Part shown: positions 51,095 through 60,103 of the stretch, piece after piece
How positions within the stretch are numbered: position 1 is the first letter of the stretch
Layout of the letters: each line of letters begins with the position of its first letter
Assembly (NCBI RefSeq): GCF_018687935.1
Contig: NZ_CP061308.1
Coordinates: 242,048 to 306,047, forward strand
Length of the DNA stretch: 64,000 nucleotides
Reading direction: 5' to 3'
Source of the DNA: Polynucleobacter sp. JS-JIR-5-A7
GTDB lineage: Bacteria; Pseudomonadota; Gammaproteobacteria; Burkholderiales; Burkholderiaceae
Notes under the pieces: model-generated
The model's database searches: none
What the model saw: only the letters and a program-made list of their open reading frames with translations
Told to the model about the DNA's origin: nothing
Program-made: the position numbers and the translations under genes

Positions 51095-52772
51095 TACTTT
51101 CTATAGAGACCTGTAAATGAAAATCTTTCCGACAAAAGATAGCATAGCCATTGCGTACGTCTGGTCTATGGACTAGAAGACGGTAGTTCTCATTCAGCAT
51201 GAGTTTTTGCATTGCATAAAAGCACTTATAGGTTTCTGTGTCGTCGAGTGCAATGATCTTAGCGCCAATTGTGTATTCTAGTTCTCGTTCACCTGTAAAT
51301 TCTGAGCCATCAATTAAAACCATATCAAAAAACTGGATGTTCTCCATGGACTTGATTAGCTCAATACCATTAATGTCAGAACCTGATTTTTGTATGTAGG
51401 CAATATCATTGTGGTGCCATTTTAAAACTTTACTTAGTTTTGCATTGTTGAGTTTGGTGTAGACGGTGTTGTAAAAGTGAATAATCTCATGTCGATCTGG
51501 GAATTCTTTAGAAGAAATGGAGCTCAGGTTATATGCTTTGACAAATAAATCATTTTTATAAGTTTGATGAAGCGCATCAAACCTTACTTTGCTAAGCTCC
51601 ATACAGTAAAAACGAACATCAGCTTTATCTGATCGTTGGCATATAGAACTAACGAATGCTTTCGTGCTACCGCCACCACTCGATGATCCGATCTCAAGAA
51701 ATCTCTTTAGTTGAGGGTCTCTTGCTAAGTGATATAGATTATTGTAAAAATTATCCCCTTTAATTTCAGCCTCAATAACAGTATCGAGTGATTTTTTAGA
51801 GCGATTGATTCTATTTTTTAAGTTGGTAAAAATAGAATCGAACCAGTAAAAGAAATTCGATATGAATTGCTTTTTATCATTCCACCTAAGTATTTTATAT
51901 GCGCAACTACTGGTTAGGTTTACATTTTTAAATTTTACGAAGAGGGCAATGAATTTTTTTGATGAGCCTTGAAAGTGTAAGCAAGATAGGGGCATTAGAG
52001 CTGTGGACTTGACTGGTTTAGCAAAGTACGTTTTATTTGCGTAGCTAATTTGTTTGATGTCTAATAGCTGATTTTTTATAAACTCATTCGGGAAATAGTT
52101 TCCGCCCATATTAATATTGTGATCGAATAGTTGGTAGCCATCCAAATGGGCGCGAGCAGTATTGAATATTTTCCCTTTATTTTCCTGTTGCCATAAGAAG
52201 AGAGCGGTCATATCACAAATACCCCCAGGGATTTTTGTAGTCATGTGGTACGCATATTTGGTTTGAAGTCTCTCTATCATGAGGCTTGCATACATGCCAG
52301 CTAAAAATGTTACGAAGCTTGATAAGGCCTCTAGCGTCCAGAATGAAACATGTGGTGAGCTGGCCCAATCCATGTCGCCTTGGACTGGCGTTGAAAGTGC
52401 CGCCCAATATTTGTTTTTTATTAGTACGTCTTGTCCGAATGTGGATAAGTTTGTAAGCAGCATCACATCGCTATCGATCATCCAAAATGACTTTATTTTT
52501 TGGGATTTGACTACCTGCAGCAGGTAAAAGAAGCGCTTAAAACATAGCAATTCAAATTCCTGAGAATTACTAGACATGTGAACATAAGCCTTTTCAAATG
52601 CTAAATACTCTTTCGAAATAATTTTTTTTGAATCATGGAATTCGCTACAGAAACTTCCTATTATGTGATCGGTTCCAATGAGTTCCGTATAGTTTCCATG
52701 CGCCCTTGAAAACTCAATGGCACGTTGCAGGTAGCTTTGAGAACCTTGATGGATTATAAAAATAGGCAGCAT
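51084..52772 (-). CDS. glycosyltransferase-like/SAM-methyltransferase-like fusion protein
   Basis: A 562-residue two-part protein. Residues 1 to about 300 look like a GT-A-type transferase: MLPIFIIHQGSQSYLQRAIE at the start and WMIDSDVMLLTN with DxD near residue 98. From about residue 345, FLEIGSSSGGGSTKAFVSS is a SAM-binding glycine loop, then IAYIQKSGSDINGIELIKS and FFDMVLIDGSEFTGERE, in the pattern of Methyltransf_24-like class I methyltransferases. No membrane helices. One protein could add and methylate a sugar. It is the distal gene of a three-gene leftward cluster. Confidence 0.6.
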   Translation of the reverse strand: MLPIFIIHQGSQSYLQRAIEFSRAHGNYTELIGTDHIIGSFCSEFHDSKKIISKEYLAFEKAYVHMSSNSQEFELLCFKRFFYLLQVVKSQKIKSFWMIDSDVMLLTNLSTFGQDVLIKNKYWAALSTPVQGDMDWASSPHVSFWTLEALSSFVTFLAGMYASLMIERLQTKYAYHMTTKIPGGICDMTALFLWQQENKGKIFNTARAHLDGYQLFDHNINMGGNYFPNEFIKNQLLDIKQISYANKTYFAKPVKSTALMPLSCLHFQGSSKKFIALFVKFKNVNLTSSCAYKILRWNDKKQFISNFFYWFDSIFTNLKNRINRSKKSLDTVIEAEIKGDNFYNNLYHLARDPQLKRFLEIGSSSGGGSTKAFVSSICQRSDKADVRFYCMELSKVRFDALHQTYKNDLFVKAYNLSSISSKEFPDRHEIIHFYNTVYTKLNNAKLSKVLKWHHNDIAYIQKSGSDINGIELIKSMENIQFFDMVLIDGSEFTGERELEYTIGAKIIALDDTETYKCFYAMQKLMLNENYRLLVHRPDVRNGYAIFCRKDFHLQVSIESINN

Positions 52773-52799
52773 GAATTTAGTATCAATATTCGTATAAAG

Positions 52800-53639
52800 T
52801 TATTTACGTAAGTCAAAACTTAGTGAGTTTTTAAGCTTCTGGGGGATGGGGTAACCACCTGAAAAGTGGAGAATAAAACTCGAATCTAAAGTTTTTTCAA
52901 TAAGGGCGATATAAGGGGGGAGAAATAAAAAATTCTTTCTTTTGGGAATGAATCGCTTTAGTAATTGGTTGATTTTTTCTTGCGTTCTGATGAGGAGGTA
53001 ATTAAATCGGGCATTCTTTTCGCATGAGAAATAAATTAGCTGATTATTGAACTTCACATTCAAAGGGAAAAATAGATCAGCATTCTGAGTAAGGTATGAC
53101 ATCGGGATCTCTTCTAATGAAGTCATTTCTTTTCCCTGGTAAGCTCCGCCGAAGTAATAGGTCGAAAAAATTTCACTTACAACACTCGGCTTTGCGACCC
53201 ATACACCGCTATTAATGATGCCGATAATTTTTGAGTTAAATTTAAACCCCTCATTGGTAAATCTGTTAGTTAGGGTCGTAATTCTGCTGAAATCTTTGTT
53301 AAACCATACTCGATTTGCTTGAAGATACTCAACTTTATCTAAGGGGTCGAGTACCGCGCCAAACCCTTTTGTCTCATCGACGCAGTTAAATATATTCGGT
53401 GCATTTTTAGAAATGATTACATCCAAATCTAGGAATGCTATCCATTTATACTGTGAGTAGGATTTAGGTAAGAGCATTTTTTGTGTAAGGATATGACCAT
53501 GCATGTTGGGGTCGGGCGCTCTTCGACAAATCTCTAGATTGGCCCCACATTTTTTTGCATAGACTTCAAACTGAAGTTTAGAGCCCTCATAAAGAGCCTC
53601 ATATCTCGGCCCAATAACCATTAGAACAATTGCGTTCAT
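52800..53639 (-). CDS. putative GT-A glycosyltransferase
   Basis: A 279-residue protein with the opening AIVLMVIGPRYEALYEGSKL and WIAFLDLDVIISKNAPNIFN near residues 66-85, where DLDV is the DxD-type metal site of GT-A transferases. It recalls the GMA12/MNN10-like or related galactosyltransferase families, but I cannot name one with certainty. It is 27 bases upstream (transcriptionally) of the fusion gene and six bases after the ligase-like gene, in one leftward cluster. Confidence 0.6.
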   Translation of the reverse strand: MNAIVLMVIGPRYEALYEGSKLQFEVYAKKCGANLEICRRAPDPNMHGHILTQKMLLPKSYSQYKWIAFLDLDVIISKNAPNIFNCVDETKGFGAVLDPLDKVEYLQANRVWFNKDFSRITTLTNRFTNEGFKFNSKIIGIINSGVWVAKPSVVSEIFSTYYFGGAYQGKEMTSLEEIPMSYLTQNADLFFPLNVKFNNQLIYFSCEKNARFNYLLIRTQEKINQLLKRFIPKRKNFLFLPPYIALIEKTLDSSFILHFSGGYPIPQKLKNSLSFDLRK

Positions 53640-53645
53640 ATTCGC

Positions 53646-55058
53646 CTAATCTTTTTCTTTGTGAGATAAAAGGATGGGGGTACCAGTGCCGGCAGCAAAC
53701 AAGCACACCATAAAAATCAAATGTTCTATATATTCTTTTTCGCTTACCTCAAGGAAGATCCAGGCCATAGTGATTCCTCCTATTGCCCAAATTGAGCAAT
53801 AGACCCACAAAATTTGGTGGGGGTTAAAATATTTCTTGCTTGATATTATTTGGTGGGCGTTGAGAAGTGCCAGGGCGATTGCGCTAAGAAATAAAGCTAA
53901 ACCTGGGATGCCTACTCCTAAAGTAAAGTCAACCCAACCACTGTGTGTGTGGTCTGCGGTTGAGCCTGGATATAGTTCGGACAGGTAAAGACCATAGGGT
54001 AAATAAGTAAATCCAGCACCTAAGGGGTGAGCTTGAATAATTCGAACCCCTTGGATGGCATTGGCAACTCTGTAATAAGTGCTGGCATTGATAGGATGGC
54101 CATCGGGCGCCTTGGGAACCAGGGGTAAATCTGGATAAAATCTCCAATTGGGATGTAAATCAATTTGCGCTGCAATTTGAACGTCAGACCAAATATTGTA
54201 TAGTTTTCCACCATCACGTTTACTGTAGTTATGTAGCGTAAAGAAAATTGCGAAGATTGATAAAAAAATAACTCCCAGCTTGATATACCTACCCTTGCTG
54301 AAGCTTGAGTACGAGATTCTTGTAATTAAAACTAAAGTACTGATGGAGGCAATTAGGAGTCCATTTAAACTACGTAAGGTGTAAAAGGCTGCAAAACAAC
54401 CAAAAAAAACAGTAGGCATAAGAAAGATATATGACCTATCAGCAAACTTTTCTTTAAAAATAAATGGTTGATGTGTTAGATAGTCAATATATGCACATGA
54501 TATAAAAAAAGGCCACAATAAAAAATACGTCCCGCCTGCCTTTGAGATAAACATTCCATTAAAATATCCATCGTTATATAGTCCCCCGTAGCTATAGCTA
54601 TAAAATAAGTATTTAAATAAATAAATTAACAATAAGGAGGAAAAGCTCAAAAGCGCTATGTTCTGTAAAATCCTAGATTGGGTTATATATAGGCCGAATG
54701 CTGATCCAAGAATAATGGCTAAAAAGACCCTGAGCCATGTGCTCTTCAACTCTTTAATTGCAACTTCGGGGGCAATGGGAAAGGCGAAGTAGTGGACCCA
54801 CATCCAGGCGATAAGCGCTAGAAGTAAGTACATCGAAAAAAACCGCGATTGCAGCAATTTCTTCCCAAGTGATATTAGTAAAGCTAGACCAAGAATTGAT
54901 CCTACACTCAAAAAAATATTGCGCATAGCAATAGTGTGGGGAAATGCCCAGATGTTTAGCACGCCAAAACTACAGATAGCGATAACTAATTTGTAGAGGT
55001 CTCGCCAATGTTTTATTTTACTTGAGTCGAGGTGTTTAGTAAGGGGATGCAGTTTCAT
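53646..55058 (-). CDS. O-antigen ligase/polymerase-like membrane protein (copy 2)
   Basis: A 470-residue polytopic membrane protein related to the one at 44171-45559. A hydrophilic loop near residues 280-385 is followed by TADHTHSGWVDFTLGVGIPG, the ligase/polymerase signature. About twelve hydrophobic segments are visible. It is first in a leftward cluster with the two transferase genes, divergent from the Wzz-like gene. The pair may divide ligase and polymerase roles. Sequence alone cannot assign either. Confidence 0.75.
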   Translation of the reverse strand: MKLHPLTKHLDSSKIKHWRDLYKLVIAICSFGVLNIWAFPHTIAMRNIFLSVGSILGLALLISLGKKLLQSRFFSMYLLLALIAWMWVHYFAFPIAPEVAIKELKSTWLRVFLAIILGSAFGLYITQSRILQNIALLSFSSLLLIYLFKYLFYSYSYGGLYNDGYFNGMFISKAGGTYFLLWPFFISCAYIDYLTHQPFIFKEKFADRSYIFLMPTVFFGCFAAFYTLRSLNGLLIASISTLVLITRISYSSFSKGRYIKLGVIFLSIFAIFFTLHNYSKRDGGKLYNIWSDVQIAAQIDLHPNWRFYPDLPLVPKAPDGHPINASTYYRVANAIQGVRIIQAHPLGAGFTYLPYGLYLSELYPGSTADHTHSGWVDFTLGVGIPGLALFLSAIALALLNAHQIISSKKYFNPHQILWVYCSIWAIGGITMAWIFLEVSEKEYIEHLIFMVCLFAAGTGTPILLSHKEKD

Positions 55059-55091
55059 TTTGAACTCTAAATGACCAATGGTTAGGTGTGA

Positions 55092-56015
55092 GTGAGATAT
55101 TCATTCATTAAATTATTAAAATTGACAGCAAATTCGGCAAATAGTGATAACATCAGTTATGAACAATATGTACAAGCTTTAGTTAACCCCCGCCAGCGAT
55201 TTTTAAATCCCCGCCTTATGAGTTCAGAATCAAACAATAATCTAATTTTGGTCTCAGATCTATTAAATTTTGTAAAAAAAGCATACAAAAGTGTTTTGCT
55301 TTTTACTATTTTTGGTTTAGCTCTCTCTACTGCATATTATTTTGTTACTCCAGTTGACTATATGACTAAGGCGGTGATTTCTATGCCAGCATTTATCGCT
55401 GAAACCAATAGCTCGCCTTACTTAATTGAGGAGCCCGTGAGGGCTGTAGCTCGGTTAGAGTCAACTCCAGTCGACAATATCGATGGTTTGGATCGTGCCT
55501 GTGGGTGGGCGCCTGAATATCGGGGAGTTGTTTTGGCTGAGAAAGCAAAACTTGCGACCATGAAAGATATGCCTGGAGCAATGAGCCTGCAAATCAGAGC
55601 GAACAGCATTGAAGTGGGAGAGGCTTGCATTATGAAAATTTTGGAGTATCTACAACTCTCTCAGGTAGCTATGATTAATTCGAATCTTGAGATGCTTAGG
55701 GATGATCTCAGAAGAGAAAGGGAATTAGAACACGCTTTTATTGGTGCTGCCAAGTCCTCTAAATTTGCTGAAATGTTTAACAAGGGTTTTGGGGTTGAAA
55801 ACTATATTTCGATACTGCGCAATATAGGTAAAATTGAGACGTCGATTAATAGGTCAAAAAATACAACTAGTCAGCTTGTTACCGCAATTAATTTTTCAAT
55901 CAGGCGCCCAAACCTCATCTTTCTTTCTCTGCTAGGATTATTGGGGGGGGTAGTTTGCGGGCTAATTTTTGAGATCGGCAAAGGCGAACTTATAGAAATG
56001 AAAAAAATCGACTGA
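55092..56015 (+). CDS. Wzz/chain-length-determinant-like protein
   Basis: A 307-residue protein with two membrane helices: about residues 72-90 (FTIFGLALSTAYYFVTP) and about 275-295 (LIFLSLLGLLGGVVCGLIFE), flanking a periplasmic region with a coiled-coil stretch around 195-240. This is the topology of Wzz polysaccharide co-polymerases, though the second helix lacks an evident PxxPxxP motif. GTG at 55092 is the longest start; ATG at 55218 (MSSESNNNLILVSD) gives a shorter N-terminus more like Wzz. It is divergent from the ligase-like copy 2. Confidence 0.65.
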   Translation: MRYSFIKLLKLTANSANSDNISYEQYVQALVNPRQRFLNPRLMSSESNNNLILVSDLLNFVKKAYKSVLLFTIFGLALSTAYYFVTPVDYMTKAVISMPAFIAETNSSPYLIEEPVRAVARLESTPVDNIDGLDRACGWAPEYRGVVLAEKAKLATMKDMPGAMSLQIRANSIEVGEACIMKILEYLQLSQVAMINSNLEMLRDDLRRERELEHAFIGAAKSSKFAEMFNKGFGVENYISILRNIGKIETSINRSKNTTSQLVTAINFSIRRPNLIFLSLLGLLGGVVCGLIFEIGKGELIEMKKID

Positions 56016-56101
56016 TTGCGGGTGCGATCTGTTGAATTTCACTTTTACGAGTTGTGTCACTGCCAGATATTGAGTTTTTAACTTTTTATTAAGCATTTAT
56101 T

Positions 56102-56875
56102 ATGAAAGTAGTTATTCTGGCGGGCGGTCTAGGTACTCGAATTTCAGAGGAGACCGAAAGCAAGCCTAAACCCATGATTGAGATAGGCGGTATGCCAATT
56201 TTGTGGCATATCCTCAAGCTCTATTCGGCACATGGAGTAAATGACTTTATCATTTGCTGTGGCTATAAGGGATATGTTATTAAAGAATATTTTGCAAACT
56301 ACTTTTTGCATATGTCCGATGTGACATTTGATATGGCTCAAAACAAGATGGAGGTCCATCATCGATATGCAGAGCCTTGGAGGATTACCCTCATAGATAC
56401 TGGCTCTGAGACGATGACCGGTGGACGCCTAAAACGGGTTGCTCAATACGTTAAGGACGAAGAGGCGTTTTGCTTTACTTATGGCGATGGTGTGAGCGAT
56501 GTAAACATAACTGAGCTCATTGCTTTTCACAAAAGTCATGGCAAAAAGGCGACATTGACGGCAGTCTATCCACCGGGACGATTTGGAGCAATTGATATTC
56601 ACATAAATCATCAAATTACCTCCTTTAAAGAGAAGCCAAAGGGTGATGGCGGCATGATTAATGGTGGCTTTTTTATCCTCTCTCCAGAGGTAATTAATCT
56701 TATTAAGGATGATTCCACCATTTGGGAGCGTGAGCCTTTGGAGAGTTTGGCACAGCAGTCGGAGATGATGGCTTACCAGCATCATGGATTTTGGCAGCCA
56801 ATGGATACGTTGCGCGATAAAAATTATCTTGAGGAGCTCTGGATTTCAGGTAGCCCACCCTGGAAATCTTGGTAA
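56102..56875 (+). CDS. rfbF: glucose-1-phosphate cytidylyltransferase
   Basis: Makes CDP-glucose from CTP and glucose 1-phosphate. VVILAGGLGTRISEETESKP near residues 3-22 and KPMIEIGGMPILWHILK follow the family; GDGVSDVNI, YPPGRFGAIDI and GGMINGGFFIL are also present. At 257 residues the length is normal. It overlaps the next gene by one base (TAATG). It starts the CDP-sugar operon rfbF-rfbG-rfbH. Confidence 0.96.
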   Translation: MKVVILAGGLGTRISEETESKPKPMIEIGGMPILWHILKLYSAHGVNDFIICCGYKGYVIKEYFANYFLHMSDVTFDMAQNKMEVHHRYAEPWRITLIDTGSETMTGGRLKRVAQYVKDEEAFCFTYGDGVSDVNITELIAFHKSHGKKATLTAVYPPGRFGAIDIHINHQITSFKEKPKGDGGMINGGFFILSPEVINLIKDDSTIWEREPLESLAQQSEMMAYQHHGFWQPMDTLRDKNYLEELWISGSPPWKSW

Positions 56876-57954
56876 TGAAAGTAGCACATGTTGACCCCGC
56901 ATTTTGGAAGGGTAAAAAAGTCTTTTTAACTGGCCACACCGGATTTAAAGGTGGTTGGCTGTCTCTTTGGCTTTCATCCATGGGGGCAAAAGTTACAGGT
57001 TATGCACTAGCCGCCATTACAAGCCCTAACTTGTTTGATGTATTGGAAATTGATTCCCTGGTTGAGAAGTCGCATATCGCCAACATTTGTGACTTAGCAA
57101 CTTTGCAAAAAGCAATGTCGGAAGCAAACCCTGATGTGGTGATTCACATGGCTGCCCAACCCTTGGTGCGCTATTCCTACGTTAATCCAGTAGAGACTTA
57201 TGCGACCAATGTAATGGGTACCGTCCATGTTCTTGAGGGCGCACGGAATATTGATACTGTCCAAGCTACTGTGGTAGTAACTACGGATAAGTGTTACGAA
57301 AATAATGAATGGGTGTGGGGTTATCGTGAGAATGAGCCCATGGGCGGGCATGATCCCTACAGTAATAGTAAGGGATGCGCAGAGTTAGTGACTTCAGCTT
57401 ACCGCCAGTCTTATTTTTCCAGTCCAAATTCAGTTAATAAGGTTGCATCTGCAAGGGCGGGCAACGTTATTGGTGGTGGAGATTGGTCACAGGATCGCTT
57501 AATCCCTGATGCAATTAAAGCTTTTGAATTAAATAAATCTTTAATGATTCGCAATCCTAGGGCAATCCGCCCCTGGCAGCATGTTTTAGAGCCTCTTTCT
57601 GGTTATTTAATTTTGGCCCAAGCTCTCTATGAGCAAGGCTCTGCCTATGCTACTAGCTGGAACTTTGGCCCACGTGATGAGGAAAATTGTTCGGTGCAAG
57701 AGATGATTGAACTTGTTATTGCTCAATGGGGAGGCTCAGCCAGATGGGAAAAAGAGGGCGCAGGGCAGCCGCATGAAGCCAGTCTTTTGAAGTTGGATTG
57801 CTCCAAAGCGCGTACGCAACTAGGCTGGATTCCAAGATGGGATTTAGAGATCGCCATACAAAAAATAGTGCAATGGCAAAAAGCCTATCAAACAAAAGAA
57901 AATATGCTAGAAGTTAGTCTTGCGCAAATTAATCACTATATGAGTACTAAATAA
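56875..57954 (+). CDS. rfbG: CDP-glucose 4,6-dehydratase
   Basis: Converts CDP-glucose to CDP-4-keto-6-deoxyglucose (NAD-dependent extended SDR). Counting from ATG at 56875, TGHTGFKGGW is near residue 19, TTDKCYEN near 137 and Tyr-x3-Lys (PYSNSK) near 162. RPWQHVLEPLSGYL is characteristic of RfbG rather than RfbB. Length is 359 residues. The start overlaps the rfbF stop, and the stop overlaps the rfbH start by one base. A start two codons earlier is unlikely. Confidence 0.95.
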   Translation: MKVAHVDPAFWKGKKVFLTGHTGFKGGWLSLWLSSMGAKVTGYALAAITSPNLFDVLEIDSLVEKSHIANICDLATLQKAMSEANPDVVIHMAAQPLVRYSYVNPVETYATNVMGTVHVLEGARNIDTVQATVVVTTDKCYENNEWVWGYRENEPMGGHDPYSNSKGCAELVTSAYRQSYFSSPNSVNKVASARAGNVIGGGDWSQDRLIPDAIKAFELNKSLMIRNPRAIRPWQHVLEPLSGYLILAQALYEQGSAYATSWNFGPRDEENCSVQEMIELVIAQWGGSARWEKEGAGQPHEASLLKLDCSKARTQLGWIPRWDLEIAIQKIVQWQKAYQTKENMLEVSLAQINHYMSTK

Positions 57955-59297
57955 TGACTACACAAACTATTGATGCTAGAAAATTAGAGCAAGAAAAATT
58001 ACGCAAGCAAATTGCTGCATTAGTAGATCAATTTGCCGCTATTGAGTTTTCTCCACAAGTGTTTCATCCGGGACATACAGTTGTACCCCCATCCGGTAAA
58101 TTGATTGGTGCTGAAGAGTTAAAAAATATGGTGGATGCCTCCTTGGATGGTTGGCTCACTGCTGGTCGTTTTAATGAGCAGTTTGAAAAGAAGTTGGCTG
58201 AATTTATAGGTGTAAAGCATGCTATTACGGTCAACTCTGGTTCATCCGCTAACTTGGTGGCATTTTCTACTCTTACCTCCCCGAAGTTGGGTGAACGCGC
58301 GATCCAGCAGGGCGATGAGGTGATTGGTGTTGCTGCTGGATTTCCCACAACAGTCAATCCAATTGTTCAATTTGGTGCCATTCCTGTATTTGTGGATGTA
58401 GATGAATACACGCATAATATTGACGCTTCAAAAATTGAAGCGTCCATTAGTCCAAAAACAAAAGCTATTATGCTGGCTCATTCCCTAGGCAATCCATTTA
58501 ATTTAGAGGTGGTGACTGCACTTTGTAAGAAGCACAGCCTATGGCTTATTGAGGATTGCTGTGATGCGCTAGGCACTACTTACAAAGGTCAAATGGTGGG
58601 CACTTTTGGCGATATAAGTACATTAAGTTTTTATCCTGCGCACCATATCACCATGGGTGAGGGCGGCGCAGTTTTAACTAATAATTTTGAATTAAAACAG
58701 ATTGCTGAGAGTTTTAGGGATTGGGGTCGAGATTGCTACTGCCCCCCTGGAAAAGATAACACGTGCGGCAAACGATTTTGCTGGAAGTTGGGTGATTTAC
58801 CAGAAGGCTATGACCATAAATATACCTATAGCCATTTGGGCTACAACCTTAAAATTACTGATATGCAGGCAGCTTGTGCTTTAGCGCAATTGGAAAAAGC
58901 GCCGCAATTTATTCAAGCCCGAAAGGATAACTATGAATTTTTAAGGCGACGGCTTAGAACATGTGAGGAATTTTTACAGTTACCGAAGGCAACAGAACAT
59001 TCCAGCCCATCTTGGTTCGGATTTCCCATCACCATAAAAGATGATTGTCCTGTATCAAGATTGGATCTAACGACCTTCTTGGATCAAAGCAAAATCGGAA
59101 CGCGCTTGTTATTTGCTGGAAATTTGATTCGGCAGCCCTACATGAGTAATGTGAAGTTTCGGGTAAGTGGCGATTTAATTAATACTGATAGGGTAATGAA
59201 GAATACCTTCTGGATTGGGGTTCAACCGTCCCTAACTGAGGAGATGCTAGAGTTTGTGGTTGATAAGATTGAGCTCTATTTGGGTGTGAGGTTTTAA
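57954..59297 (+). CDS. rfbH: CDP-4-keto-6-deoxyglucose 3-dehydrase (E1, RfbH)
   Basis: PMP- and [2Fe-2S]-dependent dehydrase that removes the C3 hydroxyl of CDP-4-keto-6-deoxyglucose. The aminotransferase fold is complete, but the PLP-lysine is replaced by His230 in FYPAHHITMGEGG, a hallmark of this dehydrase. The iron-sulfur cysteines are Cys261, Cys263, Cys271 and Cys276 in DCYCPPGKDNTCGKRFC. At 447 residues it is full length. It needs an E3-type reductase, none of which is in the window. It overlaps the transketolase gene by one base. Confidence 0.95.
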   Translation: MTTQTIDARKLEQEKLRKQIAALVDQFAAIEFSPQVFHPGHTVVPPSGKLIGAEELKNMVDASLDGWLTAGRFNEQFEKKLAEFIGVKHAITVNSGSSANLVAFSTLTSPKLGERAIQQGDEVIGVAAGFPTTVNPIVQFGAIPVFVDVDEYTHNIDASKIEASISPKTKAIMLAHSLGNPFNLEVVTALCKKHSLWLIEDCCDALGTTYKGQMVGTFGDISTLSFYPAHHITMGEGGAVLTNNFELKQIAESFRDWGRDCYCPPGKDNTCGKRFCWKLGDLPEGYDHKYTYSHLGYNLKITDMQAACALAQLEKAPQFIQARKDNYEFLRRRLRTCEEFLQLPKATEHSSPSWFGFPITIKDDCPVSRLDLTTFLDQSKIGTRLLFAGNLIRQPYMSNVKFRVSGDLINTDRVMKNTFWIGVQPSLTEEMLEFVVDKIELYLGVRF

Positions 59298-60103
59298 TGA
59301 TAGAAGTTCAGAGGATGGCAAATCGCATACGACAAAATTCACTAAAAATGGTTCATCGAGCAAAAGCATCTCATATCGCAAGCGCTCTTTCAATTTCCGA
59401 TATTCTTGCGGTGCTATATGGTGTGGTTATGAAATATGACAGGTTGGATCAATACAATCCTGATCGTGATCGTTTTATTTTAAGTAAGGGCCATTCTTGT
59501 GTAGCAGTATATTCAACCTTAGCTGAGGTTGGCTTCTTATCTATTGATGATCTTGTTACTTATGGGGAAGATTTTTCTTGGCTGATGAATCATATTAGCC
59601 ATAAGGTTAATGGGGTGGAATTCTCTACAGGGTCCTTGGGGCATGGTTTGCCGTTTGGTGTTGGGAAAGCCCTCGCAGCGAAGGCGAGAAACCGGCCTTG
59701 GAAAACTTTTGTTTTATTGAGCGATGGAGAGATGGATGAGGGCTCAAATTGGGAAGCGCTTATGTTCGCTTCACACCACAAGCTATCGGGTTTAACCGCA
59801 ATAATTGACTACAATAAACTACAAAGCCTTGGAACTGTTTCCAGTACCCTTGCAATAGAGCCATTTTCCGATAAATTAAAGGCATTTGGCTGGAGCGTCA
59901 GGGAGATTGATGGCCATAATCATCAAGAAATTATTCAATCCCTCGTAAATGTGCCTGATGATAAGCCTTTGGCTATTATTGCCCACACCATTAAAGGTAA
60001 AGGCGTAAGTTTTATGGAGAATAAAGTGGAATGGCACTACAAAAACCCCAATGATGAGCAATTAGAATTGGCTCTAAGTGAGCTGAGGTTGGCGTATGCG
60101 TAA
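59297..60103 (+). CDS. transketolase-like, N-terminal (thiamine pyrophosphate-binding) subunit
   Basis: A 268-residue half-transketolase: LSKGHSCVAVYS near residue 62, GSLGHGLPFGVGKALAAK near 112, and the TPP motif SDGEMDEGSN (142-151) with Asn173 in DYNK. All N-terminal transketolase features are present but not the C-terminal domain, which is on the next gene (overlap eight bases). In context with rfbFGH it may act on a CDP-4-keto-dideoxy sugar, transferring a two-carbon unit; a plain pentose-phosphate transketolase is also possible. Confidence 0.85.
   Translation: MIEVQRMANRIRQNSLKMVHRAKASHIASALSISDILAVLYGVVMKYDRLDQYNPDRDRFILSKGHSCVAVYSTLAEVGFLSIDDLVTYGEDFSWLMNHISHKVNGVEFSTGSLGHGLPFGVGKALAAKARNRPWKTFVLLSDGEMDEGSNWEALMFASHHKLSGLTAIIDYNKLQSLGTVSSTLAIEPFSDKLKAFGWSVREIDGHNHQEIIQSLVNVPDDKPLAIIAHTIKGKGVSFMENKVEWHYKNPNDEQLELALSELRLAYA

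Noticed and set aside
57954..59297. sugar aminotransferase
   Set aside because: The PLP-lysine is replaced by His230 and four Cys follow, so it is the RfbH dehydrase and not an aminotransferase.
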